The position numbers were made by a program, and so were the translations under genes. Positions 40,640 through 51,699 of a stretch of DNA of 64,000 nucleotides are shown in pieces. The stretch is from Heterodera schachtii (Eukaryota > Nematoda > Chromadorea > Rhabditida > Heteroderidae), in NCBI GenBank assembly GCA_023374025.1, contig SIJG01000003.1:1952416-2016415 (forward strand), in the 5' to 3' direction. Under the pieces are notes generated by a model. It saw only the letters and a list, made by a program, of their open reading frames with translations. It searched no databases and was not told the origin of the DNA. Every line of letters starts with the position of its first letter. Position 1 is the first letter of the stretch.

Positions 40640-43600
40640 ATGCCAAAAGAAAAAGTCAAAAACCATTTCACCGTCCATTTGTCGTCAGTCTATTGCCCCC
40701 CCCCCATCAGTGAGTACTGCTCTAACTCCTCCTCCTCATTCACCGGCGTTCTGTGTGTTGTTGTTTTGCTTCTGCTGTTGTTCTCCGCCCATTGTCCCTC
40801 GGGCGTCGCCGCTACGGTGGAAATTGGCGGCGAATTTAAGCACTGTTTTGAGCGCTATGCCGGCCATCGGATTGTGGCCGCGTCGCCCTTTCTCAGCGAG
40901 TGGCGGCGCAGCAGTGAGGAGCAGTGCCTTGGTGTGTGAACCAGCGGGAATTTGGGTGTCATAACAATTCATACAAAAGGCAATTCATAAGTTAGGCTTA
41001 GGCCTAAGCTTATGCTAGGCCTAGGCTTAGGCCGAAGCTTAAGCGTTGGCCTGGGCCTATTATGCTTGCTTGGGCCTAGGCTTAGGCTTTATTTTGTAAA
41101 ATACGAGTTGCCTTTTGTACGAGTTGCCATTGTGACCCGGGTGTTTGGCACGGATTTATTTTGTTTAATTTATATAAAAATTCAGAATTCTGCGTCCGAT
41201 CATCGGTTCTTCAGAAAAGGAGTGAATTTATTTTATAATTTTAATTTTTGTAGAGCCGTTGCGGTGCCATTGTTTACGACAAAGGAGGGCACATTTGCCA
41301 CTATTTCATCTCATCAGGTAATTATGGCAAATGGGGCGGCAGCACTCTTGGCATAGTGCCAAGGAATGGGAAGCTCAGGATTTGTATATGGATACTCGAG
41401 AGCCGAAAATCTTTGAAATTGGGGGAGGTGGCAGTTTTAAGAAAAGCATCATTACCTCGTCAAATTCGCTTAAGATTCGCCCAATTTGGTACGACAACGA
41501 AATTTGTGTATTTGCGCGTCACAGATCGCAACTGTACAGGTGGTCTATTAAATGGTCAATTAATAAATAAATGAATTAATTAATTATTGTTACAACGAAA
41601 AACATTTAACGGCCATTTTTAAGTTTGATCAGATCAGCAGACTTTTATTGTTTAATCAACAGCAGATAATTGTTTAATTTATTGTGTCCATTGCAGATTC
41701 ACTGAAGGTTAAACTGCTGGCGAAAGAGTCGCGGTCAAAAATGCCGAAAGCTGCTGACGGCACCAGCGATGGCAAAGGCGAAGTTGGCACCAAATTGGCG
41801 ACGACTGTCAGGGCACACAAAAGCAAAATGGCATCATCCGAAAAAGGAAAACATTATGCCATCCCTGAACCAAAACCAACAAGAACAACATCTGTTAGCG
41901 GCAACACTTCGAATGCCACTGATTATTATGAAGGTGGTCCTTTAATTACCCAATTAGTAAACAATTATATAATAAGTACGCAGCTATTCGTGGATTAATA
42001 ATCAAATGATCAACAGTATTGGTGGTTCTGAATTGATTGGACTTTTTTAATTTAAAAAAACGGGCTCGGGTCAGTCGAGCGCATTCAATTGGATTCGGAA
42101 GGACCGGTGCGGTCAGTCAAAATTTAACGGATGGTGCTGAACTGATCGCGCTGGAAAAGTCTGCGCCGAGTTGGACGCGTTCCAAACAAAAGCAGACAAA
42201 TAAAGTCATTCATTATCTGATTATATTAACGCATACTTTGGGGTTAATTACCCACTCACTAAAAATTGTCAAAAAGGTTCAGCACGTGGCAGAAGCAGCA
42301 GCAGTGCCGTGCCAACAATCGGTGCAATTTTGGCCGAATTGGATGACGAATTGGCCAAACGGACACAAATGGCATTGCCATCGCCATCACAAGCAGCAAA
42401 TGCAATTGAAGATGAAGACGTTCTGTTGGACAAATTGGCCAAAAAGGGTCCGCTGCAAAGTGAGCGTGAAATTCGGCGAAGTCCGCGCATCAACGACAGA
42501 GGCGGCGGCGGAGATCAAAAAAGCTTTTGGCCACTCCAAAATGCCAAAATGTTGATGGAAATGGATGAACAACAACAGTTTAACGAAATGCTTGTGTCGG
42601 AGAAAGAGGGACGACGACACATGGCAATGGCCAAAGGGGAGGACAACGACAGCGAGCAGTCCATAACTGCAGGAGGAGGTGGGATGGACGGACGGCGGAA
42701 GGCTGCTGGCTGAATGATCAGTCGGGGAATAGGGCTTGAAAAGGCCAAAAATGGCTTGAAATGCTGAGGGTTTAAATGTGAAAATCCCTATGCCGGATTC
42801 CGGCCCGTAGCCAGGGCTGAAGGGGGGGGGGGAATTCACCCACCCCCGAAATGAAAATTATAAATTTTTCAGAAAAATTGCAGTTTTAAAAACGCACTTT
42901 AAAATGCATAAAATTTTAAACAAAAAATTTTTTATGAAAATTTGACCCCAAATGGCATAAATTAGTTCTTTTTGTGCAAATTCTTTTCGTGTATATTCTG
43001 AAAATGTCTTGGTCAAATTGCAGAAAATCCTTGCGACAACAACAATTCGGAGATGACCCATCGCATTTGGTTGGCGGTGGAAAACGCGCGACTCGCCAGC
43101 GCCGTCAGCGACCACCGAATGCCGCAGAAAGCGGCCAACACACCGCGCGAGTGCGTGCGCGTGTGCACAAATTTGTTGGTGAGTTAATTAAGCGCAGCCT
43201 GAGGGCACCGTGTGGGCGGGGAGGGAGGGCTACCGTACCCAACCAATCCTGCTGCAATACTTACTGTACTAATTGACGGAAACGATGCACAGCTGACTTT
43301 TAATTTATGACACTATAATTAGTCCATTTTGCCACTAATTAGGCTAATTTAAAATTCAAAACCATTTTTTGTTTTTTGTGCTTTTTCGCAGGTCGGCTCC
43401 CGCCCCTGCAATTCGTTTACCTTTTACGAACACGAAAAACACTGCGTTTTTGGCCATTCGGGCAATGCTTTTCCATCGCGTGCGGCGCTGGAGAGCATTC
43501 GCAACGGCGACTTTTCCCAGCGGACATTTCGCCAATTTTGCTACCCGGGTAGGCTTTGGTTGCTTAATGTCCGGAGATCAGAGATCATCCAAGAAAATTG

Positions 43601-44686
43601 CCAATGACTTTTTTTTGTCACATTTCGGGGCCATTTGTGTCTCGGCATTTTTGAGACAATTAAAAATGGCATAACTTTTTCAGTTTTTTCTTAATCAGTA
43701 GAGCAAAAGTGATCGGGAAATGCGTCAGTGATACAGTACTTTCCAGAAAAAGATATACGTTATATGGTAAGAAGGAAACTACGGTATTCCTTTCTTTTTT
43801 TTGCAAAATATTGTCTCTCTGACGCATTTTCTGTGATGCCGTTTCATTTTCTTCCGGTAAAACAGTCGAGAATTACGGATTAAAAAATGTGTTCCGTTCC
43901 GTGAGCATTAATCAATTTTTTGGCACTATTTACGTATAATCTTGATCGAGATTATAAGATTTAAGCAATGACATTTGAAATGCCTTCATATGATTTGTGC
44001 TTTTTCTCCTTCAGGCAGCCTTTCCCCATTCGAGAATTGTGCCGAATTTTTGGCATTCTCCGACTATCGTTTGGAGACGGAACCCCGCGAAGTCTTTGAC
44101 GGATTGCCCGCCTCCGTCGAGGGACTGTCCGCGTGCATTGAGCTTTGCGTGCTGTCCAGCGACTTTCGTTGCATGGCACGCGAAAAATATTTAAAATAGC
44201 ATTCATCACAGAAATGAAATTAGCCAAAAATCAATCCAAAATGTGCCCAGAAAAGCTAGGCTCAAGTTTCGAATTATATGAGTTACGCGTACCGGAGCCC
44301 CCCCCCCCCCCCTCCCATAAGCTAAATCATTATTTCCGAAAAAACGGGGACTCAAATTTTTTAAAATTCATTAATGAATTAATTAAAAAAACTGCTGCTT
44401 AAAAATCCGAGCAATAAAGTGATGTAAAAATTGAATTGATTTGTAAAATCAGAGTGCCTCTTTTGACTATGTGCGCGGCATTTGCCGTCTGTTCCACGAG
44501 CACAGTCTGTCCAATCCGAACGCTTTCCGAGAACACCACCACAAAAACCAACTGTATTTTGAGGTGGAAATTTGGGAATAAAAATGAATTAATTTTCCCA
44601 TATTTATTTATTTATTTTTTCAGAATGGTTGCGTCGAATCGGCCGGAGAAATCACAGAAGGTTTTGGCACAAACTACAACATTTGA
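40640..44686 (+). CDS. Secreted PAN/Apple-domain protein
   Basis: Exons 40640-40933, 41254-41317, 41697-41933, 42277-42678, 43024-43178, 43392-43548, 44015-44175, 44453-44563 and 44624-44686; 547 residues from this Met. A strong hydrophobic core (VLCVVVLLLLLFSAHC) about 40 residues in suggests a signal peptide, so the true start may be in another exon. The first PAN-like domain is HCFERYAGHRIVAAS..EEQCL..SRCGAIVYD. A Ser/Lys- and acid-rich linker of some 200 residues follows. Two more cysteine-rich PAN-like segments then occur: TPRECVRVCTNLL..CNSFTFY..HCVFG, and ENCAEFLAF..SACIELCVLSSDFRCMSASFDY..CRLF. PAN domains bind proteins or sugars; in nematodes such proteins often sit in cuticle or glands. 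Intron 7 starts GCACGC. The exon 4 donor is uncertain (42678, or GTGAGC near 42460). Confidence 0.75.
40990..41092. repeat. Degenerate TTAGGC-type interstitial repeat
   Basis: About 100 bp in PAN-gene intron 1 built from TTAGGC/GCCTAA and GCCTAG words, including a perfect GTTAGGCTTAGGC on one strand and CCTAAGC on the other. TTAGGC is the classical nematode telomere repeat. The mixture of both orientations shows it is not a clean telomere insertion. Confidence 0.6.
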
Positions 44687-45152
44687 GCAAAAAATTAATT
44701 AGATATTTATTTATTTGTTCAAATTAAGAGACAAGTCAAATGGGCTCCGTGCGAAGGATGAGAAAGAAAATATGAGAAAAATATGTAAAATCATAAAAAT
44801 AAATATATCAGAGATTTAAATTCCAATTAATTTAAATATATTTATTTAATTTTTAGTAAATTAAAATCCTAAATTAACATGGTGTTAGTAGCCGAAATGA
44901 ATTAGGAATAAATTTTAGCACTTTCTGGAATATGAATTCCGCTAAATTTGGATTCGAATCCCGGCCTGAAAAACCATTTTGAGGATTTTACCAAAAATTC
45001 TTAACACTTTGTTTCTCAAATATTTTTGGCATTTTTCAAAATTTTTTTTACACATCGATCCGTTTATTTAAAAAAGAACATTTATGATGACTGATGGATA
45101 TGATCGATCATTTCTCAATTAATTAATTTCTTCCGCTGATCATCTGGGCCCG
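44687..45152. other. Convergent 3' intergenic DNA
   Basis: 466 bp of AT-rich DNA between the PAN gene (+) and the F-box-like gene (-). A 'GATTCGAATCCCGG' stretch near 44951 resembles the arms of the fold-back repeats. Confidence 0.6.
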
Positions 45153-46444
45153 TCATTCATTGTCAGAAGACGCCGCCCCTTTTTGGCTGCTTTGTCCCGC
45201 TTCTTCTTCTGCTGGTGGCGTTGACAATGGCCTAAATTAAACGCAATTGAATTATTTTAAACAAATGCTTTTTTATTGCTCACCCAATGCATTCAGTGCT
45301 AAAAAGCACAAAATGGACAGTGTTCACATCGTCCCAATTTTCTTCTTCCCAATGAACCGCCGCCGTCTCCCCAATTTGACATCGCTTAATTATCCATCTG
45401 TTTTGCGAATTATTTTCACTTGCTTTGGTCAGTGTCAGCTTTTCCTTGGTCCGTTCGTTCGTCAATTCAAATGGCACCATTGACGTTATTGTCGCATGAA
45501 CGGTAAACTGAATTTTGTAGCTGGCGGAAGTGGTGGCATGAGGAAATTTCTAAACAATGAAAAACACGGAAATAAAAGGCAATCAAAATCAATCGCTTAA
45601 AGAATATGGCCACACCTCTTTGAAATTGTTGACCCATTCGATATTTGCGTTCTCCGAATAATCATGGCAAAACAATCGCTTCGGTTGTCCATCTTTTCTC
45701 GGAGTGTGCAACCATTTTGACAACGCTTGGCCAGCAGTTGCATTTGGCCCATCGTCAGCAATCGCATCGAGAAACAGACGCATGCAAATGATTGAATTAA
45801 TGTTGAGTTCCGTGATAATTGCCGGTGAAGTGATGCGACGCAAATTGTTTAATTGAGCGCCACCGGGAAAGCCCAAATGGCGAATGTTTGACGCGAAAAT
45901 AGGCCAAATTTGACGAAGAAAATCATCCCAAATCATCTGTTCCTCAGTGTCGTGTGAATAAAGAAAATACAAGCGCAGATCTGTGCCTTTGTCCCAAATT
46001 TGCTGATTGGAACGGAGAAAAGCGATGACGGAGTGATCGATGTAACTGAAAAAGAATGTTTGTTTGTGTTGCTAATAGTTTGATTTTGAATTACATTATA
46101 TGAAGGCGTTTAATGCGAATTTTGTTGTGTAGCGAATGGTCGGGCAATGGAAATGGCACAGAATTGGTATTGTTGACATATAACTTGGGCACTTCTGCAA
46201 AAGCTTGTTTGCAAATTGTGATTGGTCTCCAAATTGTCAATTCGCTTTGGCCATCAAAATGTTTGTCCACTAAAACGTCAAAACGCGGAGAAAGAAGTGC
46301 CATTTTAAGTCCAAGTTGAGCATGGTCAAAAAACGGAAAAGTGTCCATCCAAACATCAGCGCAAATCCAACTGAAATTTGTTCAAAAATAAATCAAGGCA
46401 AATGAAAATTCTGTAACCTTTAAAACTCCTTACCTTCGATTCAT
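45153..46444 (-). CDS. F-box-like protein of an expanded nematode family
   Basis: Minus-strand exons 46434-46444, 46095-46370, 45616-46045, 45284-45549 and 45153-45231; 353 residues. The first 50 residues (WICADVWMDTFPFFDHAQLG..KMALLSPRFDVLVDKHF) fit an F-box-like motif, the part that in other proteins binds SKP1. The middle (IRIKRLHII..SVIAFLRSNQQIWD..LYFLYSHDTEE..LNNLRRITSP..WLHTPRKDGQPKRL) has leucine-spaced segments. The C-terminal part (FELTNERTKEKLTLTK..RWIIKRCQI) recurs, as I recall, in large cyst-nematode families. A role as an SCF substrate adaptor is inference. The first coding exon is 11 nt: an in-frame TGA upstream and a good GTAAGG donor fix it. The C-terminus is Glu/Ser-rich. 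Confidence 0.72.
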
Positions 46445-46908
46445 TTTGCGGCAATTAGCACAATTTGCTTGATCCGAATGATGTCACACAAAGAGCAGCA
46501 AAATAATTGTATTGGAAATGATTTTTAGAATGAAAGGCAAATCAAAAAAACAAACATTTTTATATTAAAACGATTAGGACACCTTCATATTATAAAATGA
46601 ATTTGCAAATAAAATGGTAAATAATTCATTTTTAATAATGTTTCGATAAAAAAATTTTTAATCGCAGCATTTTAAAAAATAATAATAATTTAAACATTGT
46701 TTATCAGCCTGTAAATTAAAAAATTTTCGTCATTTCCAAAAATTTAAAGGCCAAAAATTAATAATTTTATTTGGCTGTATCAATAATTTAATCAACAAAA
46801 ATTTTCGTAAAATTGTCCCAGGGAAAGCCTTTTTTGGCTGTTTTTGTTTTTGATTTATGCCGGGGTGTACCGGCATTTGCGCCGCCAAGCAAAAAATGGA
46901 CATTTGCG
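46445..46908. other. AT-rich intergenic DNA
   Basis: Upstream region of the F-box-like gene. It contains no recognisable gene and runs into the fold-back element at 46909. Confidence 0.6.
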
Positions 46909-47255
46909 GGTACTTATATGGTTCGTACGCCACAAATTTAAAATTTTTTTTAAATCATCTTAGATTGCTTAGAAAGGCATTTATATGGTTTTCAGGGGCG
47001 CTGAACACGATTATAACATCTATTTAGACCAATTTCGAGTCCCGGAAAAGAATTATATTGTTGAAAAAGTTTGAATTTTCGACTTTTTGGGGATTTCGAC
47101 TTTAGGTCGAATCCGTTTCCAAGGTTCGAAATTGGTCTAAATAAATGTCATAATCGTGCTCAGCGCCCCTGAAAACCGTATAAATGACTTTCTAAGCAAT
47201 CTAAGATGATTAAAAAAAATTTTTAAATTTGTGGCGTACGAACCATATAAGTACC
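46909..47255. mobile_element. 347-bp fold-back element
   Basis: Starts GGTACTTATATGGTTCGTAC and ends with its complement GTACGAACCATATAAGTACC. The arms of about 115 bp stay nearly complementary (including CAGGGGCGCTGA / TCAGCGCCCCTG) around a short centre. CATTTGCG is duplicated exactly on both sides (46901-46908 and 47256-47263). No coding capacity. Confidence 0.88.
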
Positions 47256-47594
47256 CATTTGCGCCGCGAAACTAGCCGCCGCCCTACAAAACCCATTTAC
47301 ACCTTCAAAAAGGGCTCCGAAATATCATAAATGTGAAAATCACATTGAAAATTTTGGTGTGGGAATGGTTAGCCGACATTTGCGGACCATTATTTATGGA
47401 TTGAACTGTCTAAAAAAAGAAAAATTTTTTTGAATAGTTGAGTGATCAAAATAAATTTTATAATGTGATTATATGAGTTAAGCAGTGAGCTGATGAACTT
47501 GTGTACCAACATCGAAAGTTGTGAATCACTTATGTTTTAGAATTTTCTTTTGACAATTGTAATTATTTAATTTTATGTCTATAATTTCGGGCCA

Positions 47595-47695
47595 GGACGT
47601 TTTCGTACCGCCATTTTCGTACCGCCGTTTTCGTACCGCCGTTTTCGTACCGCCGTTTTCGTACCGGAGACGTTTTCGTACCGCCGTTTTCGTAC
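47595..47695. repeat. Left terminal tandem array of the 3.8-kb transposon
   Basis: Six units around CGTTTTCGTACCGC, one with CATTTTCG and one spaced by GGAGACG. The complementary array is at 51290-51400. Such arrays may be transposase-binding sites (inference). Confidence 0.9.
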
Positions 47696-48106
47696 CAGTG
47701 GATATGCAAAAAAAAATTGCATTTATAATTATTATTTTTATCTAAGTAATTACTAGGGCTGGGAATTTAAGTCAAATGACTTTTTTTTTTCGCTAACTCT
47801 ACACACCGTCCGAAAAAACGAGATGTGTACCAATAAATAGAGAGCGCCAGAGAAAAACATTATCTTTTTTTCTCTAATTTTTTCTCTCCTTTTGGCGTAC
47901 TATCTTATGTTTTTGTTATTAGGAAAAACAACATTTACTTCGCTACGTTTAACTTTTTTTCTATACGTTAAATCCACATCAAATTTTACATATCGATAGA
48001 GAAAAAAATTACGGACGAAACTGGAGGGTTTTTATGAGTAAAAAGTGGGTTAACTAAAAAGTTATACCGATTTTTCTGGTAAATTTTTTGTTTTTTTCAA
48101 TTTTAG

Positions 48107-50674
48107 ATGGCAAAAAGAAAATTATTACCAAAAACTTATGGAAAAAGAGGCGCTAAGGAGGCAAAGAAAAGGCGAGAGGAGAGAAAAGCGCAGACGGCCA
48201 AGGCGATGGAAGCCCGTTGGGCCAAGAAAAGTGAGTTTTTCACCAATTTTAACTCAAAAAATTATTTTTTTGAATTTCAGACACTCCACAGCCGAATCCC
48301 AATGCCGAAACGCCACCGCAGGACGAAGCAGGGCCGTCAACATCTGCTGCACCGACCGAAGAAGCGATGGAACCGCCACCACCAACTCCAGGGCCAGTGC
48401 CAACGCCGGACATGGACGAGGAAATTTTGGAATTTGATGATTTGCCGCCGTCAACATCCGCCACACCAATCGGCGATTTGGTGCCGCTTTCGACAACACC
48501 AACTGCGCCAATGGACACCGGAGAGACGACCCCGCCACCGCTGGCCATTGACGAGCGATCAGAGCGCATCGAACAACTGGAGAAGCAGCTCAAGGACCGA
48601 GATGACACCATCAAATTTCTGCGCGAGCAGGTGCGAAACCGAGAGGCGCTGATCACTGATCTGCGCCGCCAGCTGGACCAACAAATGGCACCACCGATGG
48701 GACCACCAACGAGCAGCAAAAGTGAGTGAAATTCATTTTCATAAAATTGATCATTTTTCAATTTGATCATTTTTCAATTTTAGCGCCACCAAACAGAGGA
48801 AGACCGAAGAAAAGGCTGGAAGAACTGCAGCGCAGCGCCAGGCGCGACATCGTCGACCAAATTGTGGGCGTCATCGATCGTGATCGCTCGCGTTCCGCGA
48901 GCCGCGCATCGCTGGATCGGATCCATCGGGATATCCGCCACAAATTTTCGCACTACACGCCAAAGAAGGGCCAGGAGCGGAAGGAGGGGATGGACGCTGA
49001 GGATGGCCTTTTGCTGCTCGCCCAACTTGGAACACAGAAGGCGTACAAGCGGATGAAGGCGACTTTACGGCTAATTGGCCGTAATTTCAACGTTTTGCCG
49101 CCGTTGGAAAAGGTACATTTTTCTGTGAATTTTTTCGTTTGGTCAATGTTTTTTTTGGGTCATCGCAATAAAACGAAGAATTTGCGCCGAGTTGGACTAT
49201 GATGAAATTCCAACGCCAAGCGGGCCCGGATTTTGCTGTTCCGACATTGCCCGGGCATTGAAATTCAGGTTGTCCACGGCAAAGGACAACCTGATCCCTG
49301 CCCGTGATCTGCCACTGAAGATCAGTGGCGATCACGGGCAGGGATTCACAAAACTCACGATTTCGCTGGCCCATGCGGTGCGTCCGAATTCGCCTTCCAA
49401 CAATTTCGTTGTGGCTGTTTTCCCTGCCAAGGATTCCAGAAAAAATTTGAAGTTTTTCTGCGGGTCCTTGTGGGAACAAATTCAGCAAATTAGTGAAATT
49501 GACGGACGCAAAGTGAAATGGTGGAAAAAAAATTTATTTTTGTTTTTGATTCTGTGAAAATTTTCCAGGTTTCTTGGCGGTGATCTGTGTTTTCTGTGGG
49601 CGGTGATTGGTCATTGTGGTTCGGCAATGACAGCGTTCCCATCCCCAGTGTGTGACTGCCGCAAAGAACATCTGATCAGTGCAGAAAAATGCCAACTTCG
49701 CTCTGTACAAGAACTGGAGAGACAGGCCGATCAGTTCCAACAGCTGACTCAAGGCGGCGACAAAGCAACAGCAGAAGCTCGGGCTCTGACGATGGGCATT
49801 GTTTGTGCACCTCTGCTGCCATCCATCAGTTTTGAGCAGATGCTGTTGGCCCCGTTCCATGTCTTCCAAGGCCTCGGAAACGCTCTGATCAAGGAGTTGG
49901 AAGCGGGAGAAAATGCCGAAATCGCCCAGCAATTCTTCAGACGGATAGGGGCAAGGAGGGAAGCGTTCAGAAAGCGAGACATGACGGGGAACAGCATCCG
50001 GAAAATCCTCATCCACGCCGATCAAATGGAGGCCCTTTTCGAGACGGAATGGGCCAAAACAATTTGCCAAACAATGGCACATTTGGGGAAAATCCAAATT
50101 TTCACCAAAGTGATTGGTTTTTCATTTTTGTGGAAATAATTTTTTTAATTTAAGGCCCAGCTATTGTCCCCAGGTGATTTGGACGGGCTGGAGACGGCAA
50201 TCGACCAGTTCAAGGCGTTTCTCGACGAACAACCAATGGTGCGAACACTTCTTTCAAAAAAGACAAAGGCCCATTTGCTGCTTCATCATTTTGTTCCTTT
50301 TGCGCGCCAACACGAATTTTTGGGGCTTTTGGACGAGCAGGGTGGGTCAAGAAACACGCAATTTTGGATTAAATTTGGAAGGTGCTAATTTTTCAGGAGA
50401 TGAAGCGTTGCATTCCGTGTGGCGGCGACTTGAGCAGCTTTGGAAGACGATGCCGGACGCGGAACAAATGCGACAACAGCTGGAGCATCATTTCGTCTCG
50501 AATTGGTTGATGGACACCGGCAGACTCGACGAATTGAAGCTGGTGAGTTGATGGAAGGGGCTTTAAAATCTTATCCACCTAATTAAGAGGGAGGAGGAAC
50601 GACGGGAGCAAGCAGCGGAAGACAAAACGAACGAAGAAAGTGATCAAGACGCCGACATCGATGTCGTTGACTGA
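48107..50674 (+). CDS. Transposase-like protein of the 3.8-kb transposon
   Basis: Exons 48107-48230, 48281-48721, 48784-49112, 49192-49520, 49569-50109, 50155-50341, 50397-50542 and 50588-50674; 727 residues, in phase throughout. The N-terminus is very basic (MAKRKLLPKTYGKRGAKEAK). Next come a Pro/Thr/acid-rich stretch, a coiled coil (about 170-220, RIEQLEKQLKDRDD), and a GRPKKR AT-hook-like motif. The core has three spaced motifs: KISGDHGQGFTKL (D345), WFLGGDLCFLWAVIGHCGS (D413, H423) and PSPVCDC. This order recalls a transposase-like family with GDGG..K, a second Asp and a C-x-x-C/H cluster that I remember from nematodes and cnidarians, so an RNase H-fold DDE enzyme is a reasonable inference. 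The C-terminus is acidic. The fourth exon's acceptor (GCCGAG) is weak. AATAAA at 50712-50717. Confidence 0.75.
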
Positions 50675-50807
50675 TCGAGGATTAATGGCTTTTATTTTCA
50701 TTAACATGACAAATAAAAATTTTTAAAAATTTGTTAACAGTTTTTAACTCATTTTGGTCACTTTTCCTTTTATTTATTCATTAAAATCATCGAAATACAG
50801 CAATAGC

Positions 50808-50876
50808 ATGCACTGGGAATCGAACCTGGGACCTCCCCTTTGGTGACCTTCTCACAGACCACTTCGCCACACATAC
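50808..50876 (-). other. tRNA-like (Pol III promoter) fragment
   Basis: The minus strand has an A-box match TGGCGAAGTGG and a perfect B box GGTTCGATTCC, and the outer 7 bases can pair (GTATGTG with TGCATGC). The T-stem, however, does not pair (CCAGG against CCCAG), so it is a decayed tRNA or the head of a SINE rather than a working tRNA. Confidence 0.4.
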
Positions 50877-51289
50877 AAATCTTTTTTGGTACAGCAGCTC
50901 AGTTTCCGGACGCTGTGTCTAAATGGAGGAGTTTGACTTTTTGAGTCAAAATTTGATTTTAGTGAAGAACATGCCGAAAAATACAAAGAAAATTCCGAAA
51001 AATAATATTCGATCGATAAAAATGCAATGAAACCTGGCTGAATTTTTCTTAATTGTTGGAAGAATCTCTTAATGTTTTGACAATTTAGCTTTTATTAACT
51101 ACAAAATGAACCAGCCAATGTCAATACCGAGAACATTGACAATTTTCTCGCCGATATTTCCCGAAACTATGAGATGCGACCTTATTTTGTCCCGGAATTT
51201 TGTTATTTTTGTTAAATTTATGAATTTTCTACATTATATTTTATGAATGGGATTCTTAAGTTATTCAAATCGAATCTGACGCTTGTACA

Positions 51290-51400
51290 AGAACTCGTAC
51301 GAAAACGTCCCCGGTACGAAAACGGCGGTACGAAAACGTCCACGGTACGAAAACGGCGGTACGAAAACGGCGGTACGAAAATGGCGGTACGAAAACGACC
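51290..51400. repeat. Right terminal tandem array of the 3.8-kb transposon
   Basis: Six to seven units of GGTACGAAAACGGC, the complement of the left array. Confidence 0.9.
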
Positions 51401-51699
51401 CTGACCGCTATAATTTTGTAACGGCAAATTTTGGAAAATTTTTTGGCAAAAGGAAACTTTTAATTTTTTGTTAAGGATAATTGTGAGGTATGCCTGATAA
51501 AATTTAAGCTAGCTTAGCTAAAGGGTAGTAAGTGAAACACGAAAATGTTTCTGGGATGAATGACAAGATAAATAATTCTTAAACATTTTATAAACCGATG
51601 CTTTGCACAAGTTGGTCAGATCCCTTAAGGGTGATATGAAGTGACCAAAATTTTAAGCACCAAGTGGGATGAAAAACGAATTCTTTAGAAAAACTATAA

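Larger units (their letters stand above)
47588..51407 (+). mobile_element. Complete 3.8-kb DNA transposon
   Basis: The element starts CGGGCCAGGACGTTTTCG and ends CGAAAACGACCCTGACCG. The perfect 9-bp duplication CTATAATTT flanks it (47579-47587 and 51408-51416). Both termini are tandem arrays of a roughly 14-bp unit CCGCCGTTTTCGTA in opposite orientation. Inside is one eight-exon gene with an uninterrupted reading frame (48107-50674). A tRNA-like fragment lies at 50808-50876. Nine-base duplications are usual for Mutator-like elements, but I cannot place the transposase in a named superfamily. Intact frame, termini and duplication suggest recent movement. Confidence 0.85.

Noticed and set aside
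41934..42276. Additional PAN-gene exon (LTDGAELIALEKSAPSW)
   Set aside because: No acceptor gives the right phase without a stop, while joining 41933 directly to 42277 is in frame; kept only as a possible alternative exon.
50808..50876. Functional tRNA gene
   Set aside because: The T-stem does not pair and no convincing anticodon arm can be drawn.
47588..51407. Virus-derived element or retrotransposon
   Set aside because: No reverse transcriptase, no long terminal repeats and no poly-A tail; inverted ends and a target duplication indicate a DNA transposon.
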